Notes under the pieces: model-generated
What the model was told of the DNA's origin: nothing
Database searches by the model: none
Seen by the model: the letters and a program-made list of their open reading frames with translations, nothing else
Source of the DNA: Natrinema sp. CBA1119
GTDB taxonomy: Archaea > Halobacteriota > Halobacteria > Halobacteriales > Natrialbaceae
Reading direction: 5' to 3'
DNA: 64,000 nt
Assembly (NCBI RefSeq): GCF_002572525.1
Contig: NZ_PDBS01000001.1
Location: 2,046,001-2,110,000 of the forward strand
Made by a program: the position numbers and the translations under genes
In this document: positions 1 through 8,293 of the stretch, in pieces
How positions within the stretch are numbered: the first letter of the stretch is position 1
Layout of the letters: each line of letters opens with the position of its first letter

Positions 1-1025
1 GGCTGGATCAGCGCGGACAGCGGGAATCGGGTATCGGGGTAGAACCGGAACCGGAGCGGTGCGGGCAGCGTTTCCCCGAACGCCTCGACGTAGTTTCGGT
101 CCGCACAGTCGCCGAGCGCCGAGACGAGCAGGCGGTTGAGCGTCGCAGGTTCCGATTCGACCGTTCGAGGGAGCGTGTCGATGATTCGGGCGTACTCGTC
201 CCCGCTCGAGACGACGAGCGCGGCGATCGGGTGACCGTCCCGCCGGGCGACGTAGGCCGCGTAGGAGTGTACGGGGTTGTCGAACCGCCAGCGATAGAAC
301 GCCGCAGTCCGGTTCGTGTGGATCGCTTCGGGAATCGACCGTCGATAGATCGCCGCGAGCGTCTCTGCCGGCGGCGTCTCGTAGTACTCGACTTCGAGTT
401 CGGAATCGGATTCGACGAGCAACCGATCGCTGGCACGCTGGGAGGTCGCGATGGCGTCCTCGAGCGTGTCCGTGACGGCGGTGGCCGGACCGTCGTCAGT
501 CGGCTGGGCGTCAGTAACGTCTCTCCTCGGCCCGGCGTTGATCCGGTCCCCAAGGGCGCTGATGGGGTTTTGTGGCCGGTAGTAGGCCGGCACCGTCCCG
601 ATCTCCCGCCAGCCGTGCGCCAGGTTGCCGGGCTTCGAGTTCTCGTTCGGGAAATTGAAGAAAAACGACGGTTCCCCGTCGGTGTAGCGCTCGATGGCCC
701 GTTCGTTCATGCGACCGAACAGGCCGCGCCCGCGATGATCCGGGTGAACCATCGTATCGCAGGGCTGGAACGCGGACCGGACGACCCCGCCGATGCGCAT
801 CTCCTGGGCGAAAAACGACCGAAACCCGACTGGGACGCCGTCCTCGATCGCCACGAGGATCGGGACGTGATCGACGTACGGGTTCTCGCTGAACTTCCAG
901 CGAAACCAGTCCGCGTTCCGCTGGTGGCCGAACACTGATTCGTACAGTGACAGGAACGCCGATCGGTCATCGGATTCGAACGCGCGGACGGTGTATCTCG
1001 TCGCCGTTCGTTTGCGTGTACTCAT
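1..1025 (-). CDS. GNAT-family N-acetyltransferase (3' end cut off by the window)
   Basis: The reading frame is open from an ATG at 1025 to the window edge, about 341 codons, with no stop seen. The N-terminal half has a GNAT-like core: a beta strand ending in VGFRSFFAQEM, then MVHPDHRGRGLFGRMNE, which matches the acetyl-CoA pyrophosphate-binding loop (R/Q-x-x-G-x-G/A). It continues with FFFNFPNENS, seen in haloarchaeal proteins of this group, and a second half containing YRWRFDNPVHSYAAYVARRDG, which looks like a repeat of the N-terminal FRWKF segment. Two GNAT-like lobes of this kind are typical of FemAB/GNAT proteins that modify cell-surface sugars or amino sugars. The substrate cannot be told from the sequence. 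Confidence 0.8.
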   Translation of the reverse strand, partial: MSTRKRTATRYTVRAFESDDRSAFLSLYESVFGHQRNADWFRWKFSENPYVDHVPILVAIEDGVPVGFRSFFAQEMRIGGVVRSAFQPCDTMVHPDHRGRGLFGRMNERAIERYTDGEPSFFFNFPNENSKPGNLAHGWREIGTVPAYYRPQNPISALGDRINAGPRRDVTDAQPTDDGPATAVTDTLEDAIATSQRASDRLLVESDSELEVEYYETPPAETLAAIYRRSIPEAIHTNRTAAFYRWRFDNPVHSYAAYVARRDGHPIAALVVSSGDEYARIIDTLPRTVESEPATLNRLLVSALGDCADRNYVEAFGETLPAPLRFRFYPDTRFPLSALIQ

Positions 1026-1341
1026 GGTGGTGGCCGTTTCACGGCTGTCTGCAGGTCGACCGAGAGATGTCCCGCAATGCGGTCGTGATAATCTGCTATT
1101 CCCGTCGGAGTGGAATGGTGGTTTGCCCTGAATACGCCGATCCGACAGGTCGTGAATTACTCGATTGATTCGACTAGTAATCGGTCCGCTCGAGCCGACG
1201 AACAGCGGATCTCGAGCGGTCAAGAACTCGATACGATCGTCGCTCCATCCGTCTCGAGACTCGGCGTTCCGTCGATCGCACTCCGATCGGTCGTATTCCG
1301 ATTGGTCGTATTCCGGTCGATCGTGCGGTACTCGATCGGCC
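1026..1341. other. Intergenic region with a short tandem repeat
   Basis: No convincing gene is seen in these 316 bases. They hold the promoter side of the GNAT gene and the 3' flank of the propeller gene. At 1284-1313 a 15-base unit (cgatcggtcgtattc) occurs twice in tandem with one mismatch, followed by a partial third unit. Confidence 0.5.
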
Positions 1342-2721
1342 TCACCAACGCTCGGCGACAGTCCCGTCCTCGCCGACCGCGACCGCCCGCTCGCCGTCCG
1401 CATCGACCGAGACGGCCAGCAGCGACTCGGGTGCACGCGTGTCGACCTCTTCCCACTCGGCCTCGACCCGCTCGTGGATCACTCCGTCCGCGTCGCAGAC
1501 GATCGTTTCCCCCTCGCGGCGAGCGATGCCACAGATAGCTTCCTCGCCGACCCGCTCGGGCGTCCACGTCGAGCCGCCGTAGCGGTGGACGACGCCATCG
1601 TCGGCGCTCACCAGACAGTCGCCCCGCCCCAGCGTCGCGAGGTTCTCGAGCGTCCCGCCGGCCCCGACGGGCCCGATGCGATCGAAGGAATCGCCGCCGT
1701 CAGTCGTCTCGAAGACAGCATCGTTCGTATCGCAGCAGTAGCCAATCGACGCGTCGGCGAGGGCGATTCCGCTCAGGCTCGAGCCGCTGCCGGGTGTGAC
1801 GGGCTCGTCCCACGAACACTCGTCGTCGCGATAGCGCCCGCGGAGGACTTCGCCGGAGCCGTTGATCAGCAGTATCGTTTCGTCGCCGTTCGGACCGGCG
1901 ACGGCGACTCCCGGCCAGTTGTCGGTAATTCCCGCCGGGGCCGAGTAGTCGGTGTGACGGCCGGTATCGGCCTCGAGCCGGCCGACCGCGCCGCTATCGC
2001 CGGCGATCCAGACGACCTCGCCGCCAGCGGTCGCGTCGACGCCGCTGAGGTTCTCGCCCTCGGCGGCCGGGCCGTCCTCGAGGACGACCGTCCACTCGCC
2101 CTCGGCGGAGTCACCGTCGCCGGGGCCCGCAGCGAGGACCTGTCCGTCGTCGCCCACCGCGTAGACCGCTCCCGTTTCGGTGACGCAGACGTCCCGGAGC
2201 GTCGTTTCGGTGGGGACGTCGACGAGTTCCCAGCGCCGAGATCGCTCGGCCTGGGGCGCTCGGTCGGCTGCGGTCTCGCGGTCAGTCGCCGGGTCGGCGT
2301 TGCGACGCTGTTCCTTCGAAACAGTAGTAGCGCTGCCGGGTGCGCGGCTGGGTTCGGTGCCCTCCTCGTTCTCGGGCTCAGTGGTGGCCGCTGCCTCGGT
2401 GTCGCCTTCGGTTTCGGTGCGCTCGAGCGGCGCGGTCCCCGCCTCCGTCGCTCGCTCGTCGGTCGCGTCGGTCGCTGTGTCTCGCCGGCGGTCGGCTGCG
2501 GTATCGCCGTTGGACCGATCGGTCGACGGCTCGAGGACGTACAGCACGATCGGCGGCACGACGTAGGAGGCGAGCGCGAGCACGGCGAACCCGCGGTGGA
2601 CGATCGTCAGCGTCCCGAAGGCGGTCATGCCGGCCGCCGCGACCGCGTGAACCCACGACTTCGCGTAGCGGCGAAAGAAGGGAACGAACCCGTCTCCGGT
2701 GCTCGAATCGTGGGTGGCCAT
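1342..2721 (-). CDS. Membrane-anchored beta-propeller-like protein
   Basis: The protein has about 459 residues. Two hydrophobic segments lie near the N-terminus (WVHAVAAAGMTAFGTLTIV and FAVLALASYVVPPIVLYVL), followed by a long acidic, low-complexity linker of about 100 residues. The C-terminal half carries repeated blades of the BNR/YCF48 type, such as LRDVCVTETGAVYAVGDDGQ, VVWIAGDSGAVGRLE and VFETTDGGDSFDRIG. The layout suggests a membrane tether with a propeller domain that may bind a partner or substrate; which side it faces is uncertain. An in-frame ATG nine codons upstream (2748) is possible. I prefer the ATG at 2721 because MATHDSS starts just before the first conserved-looking segment. 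Function is unknown. Confidence 0.75.
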   Translation of the reverse strand: MATHDSSTGDGFVPFFRRYAKSWVHAVAAAGMTAFGTLTIVHRGFAVLALASYVVPPIVLYVLEPSTDRSNGDTAADRRRDTATDATDERATEAGTAPLERTETEGDTEAAATTEPENEEGTEPSRAPGSATTVSKEQRRNADPATDRETAADRAPQAERSRRWELVDVPTETTLRDVCVTETGAVYAVGDDGQVLAAGPGDGDSAEGEWTVVLEDGPAAEGENLSGVDATAGGEVVWIAGDSGAVGRLEADTGRHTDYSAPAGITDNWPGVAVAGPNGDETILLINGSGEVLRGRYRDDECSWDEPVTPGSGSSLSGIALADASIGYCCDTNDAVFETTDGGDSFDRIGPVGAGGTLENLATLGRGDCLVSADDGVVHRYGGSTWTPERVGEEAICGIARREGETIVCDADGVIHERVEAEWEEVDTRAPESLLAVSVDADGERAVAVGEDGTVAERW

Positions 2722-2828
2722 TGGTGGAATCCGAGAGCTCGAATCCACCTATCCGACTGGCGATAAAAAGCGTGCTGCAGGCACGCGGCGACGGCGTGTG
2801 TCGGTCGAACGGTCCCCGCTGGACCTCC

Positions 2829-3494
2829 TCAGAACCCGTGGGTCTCGTCAATCAACACGAGCTGGGTCCGGTCGTCGATCCGCTCGTACTCGAGGGAGAC
2901 CAGCTTGCCGACGACGCTGCCCTGGCCGTACACCTCTTCGGCGCGGGCGTCCTCGAGCGGATAGGCGAACTCGCGGACGCGCTCGACGGCCGTCTCCCAG
3001 TCGTCGACGATCTTGTTCGTGCTCCCGACCAGCAACAGGGTCTCCGCGCCGAAGGGCCACGCGCCGACGGCGTTGCCGAGCGCGTTCGCCCCGACCAGTT
3101 CGCCGCTCTCGGCGATCGCATTGACGCTGTCGATGAAAACGTCGGCGGTCGTCGCCTCCCGGCGCGCTCGGGATCGTTCCTCGTCGTCGTCGATCTCTCC
3201 GATCCGGTTTCCCAGGTAGTCGAAGCCGTCCGCGGCCTCGAGATCGTCGGTGACACCGATCTCCTCGAGCGTCGTCGAGTGGCCGTCCATCACGTCGGCT
3301 CCCGCCGGAATCTGCTCGCGGAGGTGCTCGCGGGCGGCCTCGCCGTCGTCGACGACGTGGACTGTGATGTTTCGATCCTCGACGTTCGAGACGACCGTCT
3401 CGATCGTTTCGTCGTCAGGGTCTCGATCGAAGCGCGATTCGTCGACCGCGAGTTCGTCCGCGAAATCGTTTTTCGTGTAGTAGTCGTCGCTCAT
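2829..3494 (-). CDS. LUD domain protein (LutC/YkgG-like)
   Basis: The 221-residue protein matches the LUD fold: an N-terminal helical part, then VVDDGEAAREHLREQIPAGADVMDG with the characteristic GHSTTLEEIG segment, and a C-terminal strand LLLVGSTNKIVDD that fits the nucleotide-binding-like core ending of LutC proteins. Related proteins take part in lactate utilisation with LutA and LutB, but no lutAB is adjacent, so lactate oxidation cannot be assumed. The start at 3494 (MSDDYYTKNDF) is preferred over an ATG 15 codons upstream, because the upstream residues look non-coding and homologues usually begin with this acidic tyrosine-rich stretch. Confidence 0.8.
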   Translation of the reverse strand: MSDDYYTKNDFADELAVDESRFDRDPDDETIETVVSNVEDRNITVHVVDDGEAAREHLREQIPAGADVMDGHSTTLEEIGVTDDLEAADGFDYLGNRIGEIDDDEERSRARREATTADVFIDSVNAIAESGELVGANALGNAVGAWPFGAETLLLVGSTNKIVDDWETAVERVREFAYPLEDARAEEVYGQGSVVGKLVSLEYERIDDRTQLVLIDETHGF

Positions 3495-3574
3495 CGGAGT
3501 ATCGGCAATGCGACGGCTCGCGGGATCAAACCGGGGCACGCGAATACCGGCGACGAGGGCCGAGTGGGCTCGGA

Positions 3575-3889
3575 CTACCGCCAGCGTTCGACGGTCTCGA
3601 GGGTCACGCTGAGGACGCCGTTGTTGTAGACGGCCTCGCGATCGTCGCCGAAGACGAGTTCGCGCGGGAGCGGCGTGACGATTCGTTCAGCGTCGTCGTT
3701 AGTGTCATGGTCAGCGCCGTCGGAGGCGACCCGGATCCGGAGGCGACGCGAGCCGACCTCGACCGTCACGTCCTCGAGGGCGGCGGGGGCGACGTCGACG
3801 GCGGCGCGTACCTCGTCGACCCGCCCGTCGTAGACGACCTGCGTGGGATACGGGAACGACGTCGTTTCGGGAGGCGAAGCGGAGGACAC
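3575..3889 (-). CDS. Hsp20-like small protein (probably DUF7127 family)
   Basis: The 104-residue protein has an alpha-crystallin-like layout: a beta-rich middle (VTVEVGSRRLRIRVA) and a C-terminal strand pair ending YNNGVLSVTLETVE. The N-G-V-L-x-V-T-L pattern matches the conserved Hsp20 motif. Haloarchaeal proteins of this size and shape are, from memory, grouped as DUF7127. A chaperone-like role is possible but not shown. It lies between the LUD gene and the sulfatase-fold gene on the same strand, with gaps of about 80 and 160 bases, so co-transcription is uncertain. Confidence 0.7.
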   Translation of the reverse strand: MSSASPPETTSFPYPTQVVYDGRVDEVRAAVDVAPAALEDVTVEVGSRRLRIRVASDGADHDTNDDAERIVTPLPRELVFGDDREAVYNNGVLSVTLETVERWR

Positions 3890-4050
3890 GGCCCCACGTT
3901 CCGACGACGGGCGGAAACGGATCCGGGTGGACAGTTGCGCGTTTGATAGTCGCGGTCCCGTCGCTGAAACCCATCTCCGCTGTCAGCACGCTTCGAAGCG
4001 CTTCTCGATTTCGCATCCTCCGAGTACGACACATCCTGCCACGCGACCCG

Positions 4051-5691
4051 TCAGAGATAGCCGAGATCCGCGAGCCGCTCTTTGGTCCCCGCTCGCATCT
4101 CGACCGCCTCCGACGCGCCGTCCTCCGATGCGCCGCCCTCCGACGAGTCATCCGCCGATCCGTCGGTCTTCTCGAACGGCTCGAAGCGCTCCTCGAGCCG
4201 CCTGCGAAGCGCTCGCACGCGCTGGGGCTCATCGTCGCTGATATCGGTCCGCTCGAGCGGGTCGGTCCGGACGCGGTGGCAGCGCTCGAAGCCGTCGTCG
4301 CCGCGGACGTACTTGTACTCGGCCGTGCGGACCGCCCGCAGCCGCCGGTCGAACTCCCGGACGCGGTCCGGAATCTCGCCGAAGCGGGCCTCGAGGCGCT
4401 CGATAGACGGTTGGGGAGCGACGTACTCCGCGAAGACGGCGTCGCGGGGCTCGGCGGCCGAATCGGGGTGGAGCGATCGACTCGACCACTGCTCGCGGAG
4501 CTCGGGGTCGTCGATTCCGGCCGTCTCGAGCAGCGTGGCTGGGAGGTCGAGCAACTGAACGAGATCCTGTCGTCGGCCGCCGCCGGCGCGGTGACCGCCG
4601 GTGAAGGGGCCGCCGTGGAACACGAGCGGGACGTTGAGCAGGGTGTCGTAGAGGTTGTACTGGTGGCCGAAGAAGCCGTGTTCGCCGATGTGCTCGCCGT
4701 GGTCGCCACAGACGACGAAGAGGGTGTCCTCCCACTCGCCGCTCTCCTCGAGTGCGGTTCGAAGCTGCCCGACCTGCTGGTCGACGTAGGCGAGCTCCGC
4801 CCGATACAGGCCGCGGAGGAGGGCGAACTCGTGGTCGGAGATGTAGTAGTCCTCGCAGTCGTAGGCGCGGGGATCCTGCCTGATCGCGGTCGCTTCCTCG
4901 TAGCTGGCACCGCGGGGGAGGAATCGCTCGGCGTACTCCCTGGGCGGATCGTACTGGACGTGGGGCTCGATGAAGTTACAGAACAGGAAGAACGGCCGGC
5001 CGTCGTCGCGGCTCCGGAGCCAGTCGGCGATCCAGTCGGTCGCTCGATCGGAGCCGTCGTCGCCGGCGGGCTGCAGGAGTTCGCTGTAGAGGATGTTGGC
5101 GGCGTTGACGAACGGGTTGCCGTCGAAGAGCCGGTTGCGGGTCGCGGTCAGTTTCTCACGGAGGTCTTCGCCGCGGACGACCGCGCCCATGTCGGCGTCG
5201 GACTGGATGTACTGCCAACCCTTGCGAAGGTCGTCGAATCCGCGGTCGAAGCCGAACTCCTCGGTGATCCAGGTGTTGTTCGAGACGCCGATCGTCTGAA
5301 ATCCCGCGTCGGCGAAGGCCCCGGGGAGGGTTCGCAGCTCGTCGTCGAGATACGTGTGGCCGCCGTGCGTGCCGTGTTCGGAGGGGTACGTCCCGGTGAA
5401 AAACGACGCGTGAGAGGGGAGCGTCCAGGGCGCGGTCGCGAAGGCGTTCTCGAACGCGGTTCCCTCGTCGGCCAGCCGCGTTAGCGTCGGCGTCGGGTGT
5501 GCGCCGGCGGAATCGGCTTCGGCCGTGGCCGCCTCGTTGCCGGCCACGTCGTCCTCGGTCTCGGCCTTGGGGCGATCGGTCGGAAGCGGCTGCATTCCGA
5601 CGCTTTTCGCCCGGGCCGTATCGAGAACGACGAGGACGACGTTCCGCACAGTGCTATATGACTCGGCATCACGTCCGTTAGAGTCCGACAT
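4051..5691 (-). CDS. Sulfatase/alkaline phosphatase-superfamily hydrolase
   Basis: The 546-residue protein has the arylsulfatase fold signatures: a metal-binding VVLVVLDTAR near residue 24, the nucleophile segment APWTLPSHASFFTG, and the second metal site VVCGDHGEHIGEHGFFGH. In true sulfatases the nucleophile is a Cys or Ser in C/S-x-P-S-R that is matured to formylglycine. Here the position is Thr90 (T-L-P-S-H). Thr is the nucleophile in phosphoethanolamine transferases and related phospho-transferring members of the superfamily. The enzyme may therefore act on phosphoesters rather than sulfate esters, or use Thr directly. An acidic insertion follows the first motif (about residues 40-65). 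No signal peptide is evident, so a cytoplasmic location is likely. Confidence 0.9.
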   Translation of the reverse strand: MSDSNGRDAESYSTVRNVVLVVLDTARAKSVGMQPLPTDRPKAETEDDVAGNEAATAEADSAGAHPTPTLTRLADEGTAFENAFATAPWTLPSHASFFTGTYPSEHGTHGGHTYLDDELRTLPGAFADAGFQTIGVSNNTWITEEFGFDRGFDDLRKGWQYIQSDADMGAVVRGEDLREKLTATRNRLFDGNPFVNAANILYSELLQPAGDDGSDRATDWIADWLRSRDDGRPFFLFCNFIEPHVQYDPPREYAERFLPRGASYEEATAIRQDPRAYDCEDYYISDHEFALLRGLYRAELAYVDQQVGQLRTALEESGEWEDTLFVVCGDHGEHIGEHGFFGHQYNLYDTLLNVPLVFHGGPFTGGHRAGGGRRQDLVQLLDLPATLLETAGIDDPELREQWSSRSLHPDSAAEPRDAVFAEYVAPQPSIERLEARFGEIPDRVREFDRRLRAVRTAEYKYVRGDDGFERCHRVRTDPLERTDISDDEPQRVRALRRRLEERFEPFEKTDGSADDSSEGGASEDGASEAVEMRAGTKERLADLGYL

Positions 5692-6007
5692 TGGTGACTA
5701 CTTCCACGGCAAGCAGGGAAGGTCACCGGGCCGGAGTATGCAGGGCTCTATCCGAAGATATCGTCCGCTTTTCGGGTGAAAACCGTCGATTTCGGCCGCG
5801 CTCGATATCGCCGCTGCCCGCTGAGCAGACTCCCGCTCCCGGCGCGGGTATTCATCTGCCGGTCGAATATTCATCCGATCGGACACCGTAGGTATCGTGA
5901 GCGGATCACTGGTGATCCGGCGGCACGCCAGCCGGCCGAGTAGCGGCTTGCCAGCGAGCCGATGTGACGGTCGAGGCTCACCAGCACTGTCGCTCGGAGG
6001 CTTTCCG
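5692..6007. other. Divergent promoter region
   Basis: The 316 bases separate the minus-strand sulfatase-fold gene from the plus-strand acidic protein gene. There is an AT-richer patch with a short direct repeat of ggtcgaatattcatc-like sequence near 5850-5880 (gtattcatctgccggtcg, then aatattcatccgatcgg). I see no gene here. Confidence 0.4.
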
Positions 6008-6802
6008 ATGACCACAAACCACGAAAACGACGCGGCGACGGACGATTTGATGGACACGTTCGACGACATCGACGACCTCGAGGATCTCGAGGAACTGGAG
6101 TCCCCGATCGGCGATGCCGCCTCGGTGGCGGCCGACGCGCTCGAGAGCGGGACGCTCCCGCTGATCGGCGGCGGACTCGCGCTAGTGGCTGCGATCCGAT
6201 CGATGGCTGCGAATCGCCGGCGGGCGATTCCGCTCGCCATCGTCGGCACCGGGCTCGTCGGTTTCGGGCTCAGCAAACGTGGCTCGAGCGGCGAGCCCGC
6301 GACCGAGACCGATGTGCCGGACGTCGAAGCGGGGACCGACGGAAAGGAGACCGCGGACGAAGCCGGCGCCGCCGCCGAACGCGTCGATTCGGGGCGAGAA
6401 TCCGAGATCCAGTCCGACGGTGATATCTCGGCGGAACCGGGGATCGACGATGCGGACGACTCGAGTTCCGAGATCGATTTCACTGAAGAGCCTGACGAGG
6501 ACGAATCCCGGTCTCGACCCGATCTCGGGGCGGACGAGGAAGAGCCCCGACGCAAGACCGATACCGACGGGGTCGAGGTCGACGTCTCCGACTCGGCGAT
6601 GGCCGACGAGACCAGCGAGGCGACGGGGCCGGATCCCACCCAGGCCCAGCCGACCCAGACTGAGGACACCGAACCGGAGGAGAGCCCCGCGGACGACGCC
6701 TCCCACATGAAGGTCGATCCGCCGGACGCGGACGAATCGGACTCGGAAACGAACGAGACTGACGCCGCGGACGCGACGGAGTCGGGCGAAAGCGAGCGGT
6801 AA
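6008..6802 (+). CDS. Acidic membrane-associated hypothetical protein
   Basis: I do not recognise a named family. The 264-residue protein starts with an acidic helix (DDLMDTFDDIDDLEDLEELE), then has two short hydrophobic stretches (LPLIGGGLALVAAI and IPLAIVGTGLVGFGLS) that could form a membrane hairpin. About 160 residues of low-complexity Asp/Glu/Ser/Thr-rich tail follow. The layout fits a peripheral membrane protein with a disordered, salt-adapted tail. The start at 6008 (MTTNHEN) is chosen over 5897 because the upstream residues are arginine-rich and unlike a haloarchaeal protein. Confidence 0.7.
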   Translation: MTTNHENDAATDDLMDTFDDIDDLEDLEELESPIGDAASVAADALESGTLPLIGGGLALVAAIRSMAANRRRAIPLAIVGTGLVGFGLSKRGSSGEPATETDVPDVEAGTDGKETADEAGAAAERVDSGRESEIQSDGDISAEPGIDDADDSSSEIDFTEEPDEDESRSRPDLGADEEEPRRKTDTDGVEVDVSDSAMADETSEATGPDPTQAQPTQTEDTEPEESPADDASHMKVDPPDADESDSETNETDAADATESGESER

Positions 6803-6967
6803 CCCCTTCTCGCGGCTGCGACTGGTGCCAGCGGAACTGGTCGCCGCTCGAGCGGTTGATCGCGGCTTTCTCGAGGGACTCGCTTCTCAGGGGTGGGCCA
6901 GGCCACCATCCACAGCGCGCGTGCCAGTAGCCTCGAAGCGAAGCGCGGGTCGGCAGTGACGGCCGAA

Positions 6968-7903
6968 CTACCGCGACCGCGAGGGCACCCGTCCTCGGAG
7001 ACTGTCGACGCGTTGGAGACGGTACAGCACGGGCGCGGTGACGAATGCGGCGACGATCACTCCGAGAGCGCCGCTGCCGGCGAGCACCAGCGCGGGCCAG
7101 TAGTAGCCCGAGAGGGCGACGAGGGATGCGATCACGGCGGCGACGACGACGGCTCTCGCGGTGAGGACGCGGCTGCTTCGGATCGGGCCGCGTCCGTCGT
7201 CCAGCGCTCGAGCGAGGAGGGCGAGTTGCCAGCCGGCGAGCGCGCCGAGGGACGTTCCGAACAGGAGGACGGCATCGGGATCGGTGTTACTCGTCACGAG
7301 GGCGACGGCGGCGAGGCCCGTCGCGAGTCCGAATCCGAGCGTGCCGCGGCGTCCAGGATAGCGATCCAGAAGTTGCCAGACGAGGAGCAGGAATACCAGT
7401 CCGACGGCGACGCCGGCGACGACGTCAACGAGGTAGTGGACGCCGAGACCGACCCGCGAGAGACAGACGGCGGTCACGAGCCCGGCGGCACCGAGGTATC
7501 GCTGTCGACGCGTGCCGACGGACAGATATTCGGCCAGACTGATGTAGACGACCGTTGTCATCAGTGCGTGGCCGCTCGGAAACCCGTAGCCGGTCGCCGT
7601 CGCAGTGGCCTGATACAGCGGATGGACCGTCTCCGGAAGCGCCCCGACCTCCACGAGCACCCGCTCCGGCCGCGGGAGCGCGAAGACGTGCTTCAGGCCC
7701 GTGATGAGCGAGAGCCCGGCGAGCAGCAGGCCGAACACGGCGGCGGCCTCGTCCCGGCGCGTCGTCGATACCCAGTAGACGGTCCCAACGACGAGGCCGA
7801 GAAACCAGACGTCCCCGAGTTGCGTCACCAGCCCGAGCAAGACGATGGCCCACTCGGGGGCGACCTCCCGGAACGCGTCGAACCAGTCGAGCCCTCGAGA
7901 CAT
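6968..7903 (-). CDS. PAP2-family membrane phosphatase
   Basis: The 311-residue polytopic protein carries the three PAP2 phosphatase motifs in order: KHVFALPRP (K-x6-R-P), PSGHA, and SRVGLGVHYLVDV (S-R-x5-H-x3-D). Hydrophobic segments surround them, and three or four more follow at the C-terminus. It probably dephosphorylates lipid phosphates or isoprenoid (dolichyl or undecaprenyl) diphosphates at the membrane. The substrate is not known. The start at 7903 is supported by a TATA-like box 24-31 bases upstream. A longer frame to 8002 would begin inside a palindromic repeat and carries an arginine-rich, unlikely N-terminus. Confidence 0.92.
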   Translation of the reverse strand: MSRGLDWFDAFREVAPEWAIVLLGLVTQLGDVWFLGLVVGTVYWVSTTRRDEAAAVFGLLLAGLSLITGLKHVFALPRPERVLVEVGALPETVHPLYQATATATGYGFPSGHALMTTVVYISLAEYLSVGTRRQRYLGAAGLVTAVCLSRVGLGVHYLVDVVAGVAVGLVFLLLVWQLLDRYPGRRGTLGFGLATGLAAVALVTSNTDPDAVLLFGTSLGALAGWQLALLARALDDGRGPIRSSRVLTARAVVVAAVIASLVALSGYYWPALVLAGSGALGVIVAAFVTAPVLYRLQRVDSLRGRVPSRSR

Positions 7904-7926
7904 GTCCCATACTACGGGCGACGAGA

Positions 7927-7934
7927 TACATAAA
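7927..7934 (-). promoter_or_regulatory. TATA-like box of the PAP2 gene
   Basis: On the minus strand the sequence reads tttatgta, centred about 27 bases from the ATG at 7903. That spacing fits a leaderless haloarchaeal transcript and supports that start codon. Confidence 0.5.
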
Positions 7935-7977
7935 CGGTTTCGATGGGCGAGACGGCGTCCCCGTCGCCGCGTACGGC

Positions 7978-8061
7978 TATAGTAGCCACTGAAACGATTC
8001 ACACACTGGTCGTAACACAGTCGTGCGATCAGATGTGTATTGACTTTCAGTGGCTACTATA
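7978..8061. repeat. 84-base palindromic repeat element, complete copy
   Basis: The ends are a perfect 17-base inverted repeat: tatagtagccactgaaa at 7978-7994 and its complement at 8045-8061. The interior continues as an imperfect stem (acacactggtcg pairs with cgatcagatgtgt). A second copy that lacks the right arm lies at 55612-55680. The element separates the divergent PAP2 and YeiH-type genes. Its right arm (ctactatatacg) could act as a TATA-like box for the downstream plus-strand genes. It has no coding capacity and looks like a non-autonomous, MITE- or REP-like element. Confidence 0.8.
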
Positions 8062-8151
8062 TACGACCCTGCCGTCCGGACCGGAAACGTGCGCCCGAAT
8101 CACCGATCGATCGGCAACTGTTAACTGTGGCGGCGTCCGGAGACCGGACAC

Positions 8152-8289
8152 ATGGCGATCGATGGATGGCGGTCGACCGTCGGCACCGGGACGGCCCGCC
8201 GACCGGCGCCGGAACGTGACTGGAAGACCGTCGTCGGGGCAGCGATCGCCGCACTGGTCGCCGCGCTCGAACTGCAGCCCTCCCGGTGA
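8152..8289 (+). CDS. Possible 45-residue small protein ahead of the YeiH gene
   Basis: An ATG at 8152 opens a 45-codon frame. Its product begins MAIDGWRSTVGTG and ends with a hydrophobic helix (VVGAAIAALVAALELQ). It ends four bases before the ATG of the YeiH-type gene, so the two could be translationally coupled. A small membrane partner is possible. It could equally be a chance frame in the leader, since I recognise no family. Confidence 0.35.
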   Translation: MAIDGWRSTVGTGTARRPAPERDWKTVVGAAIAALVAALELQPSR

Positions 8290-8293
8290 CGAG

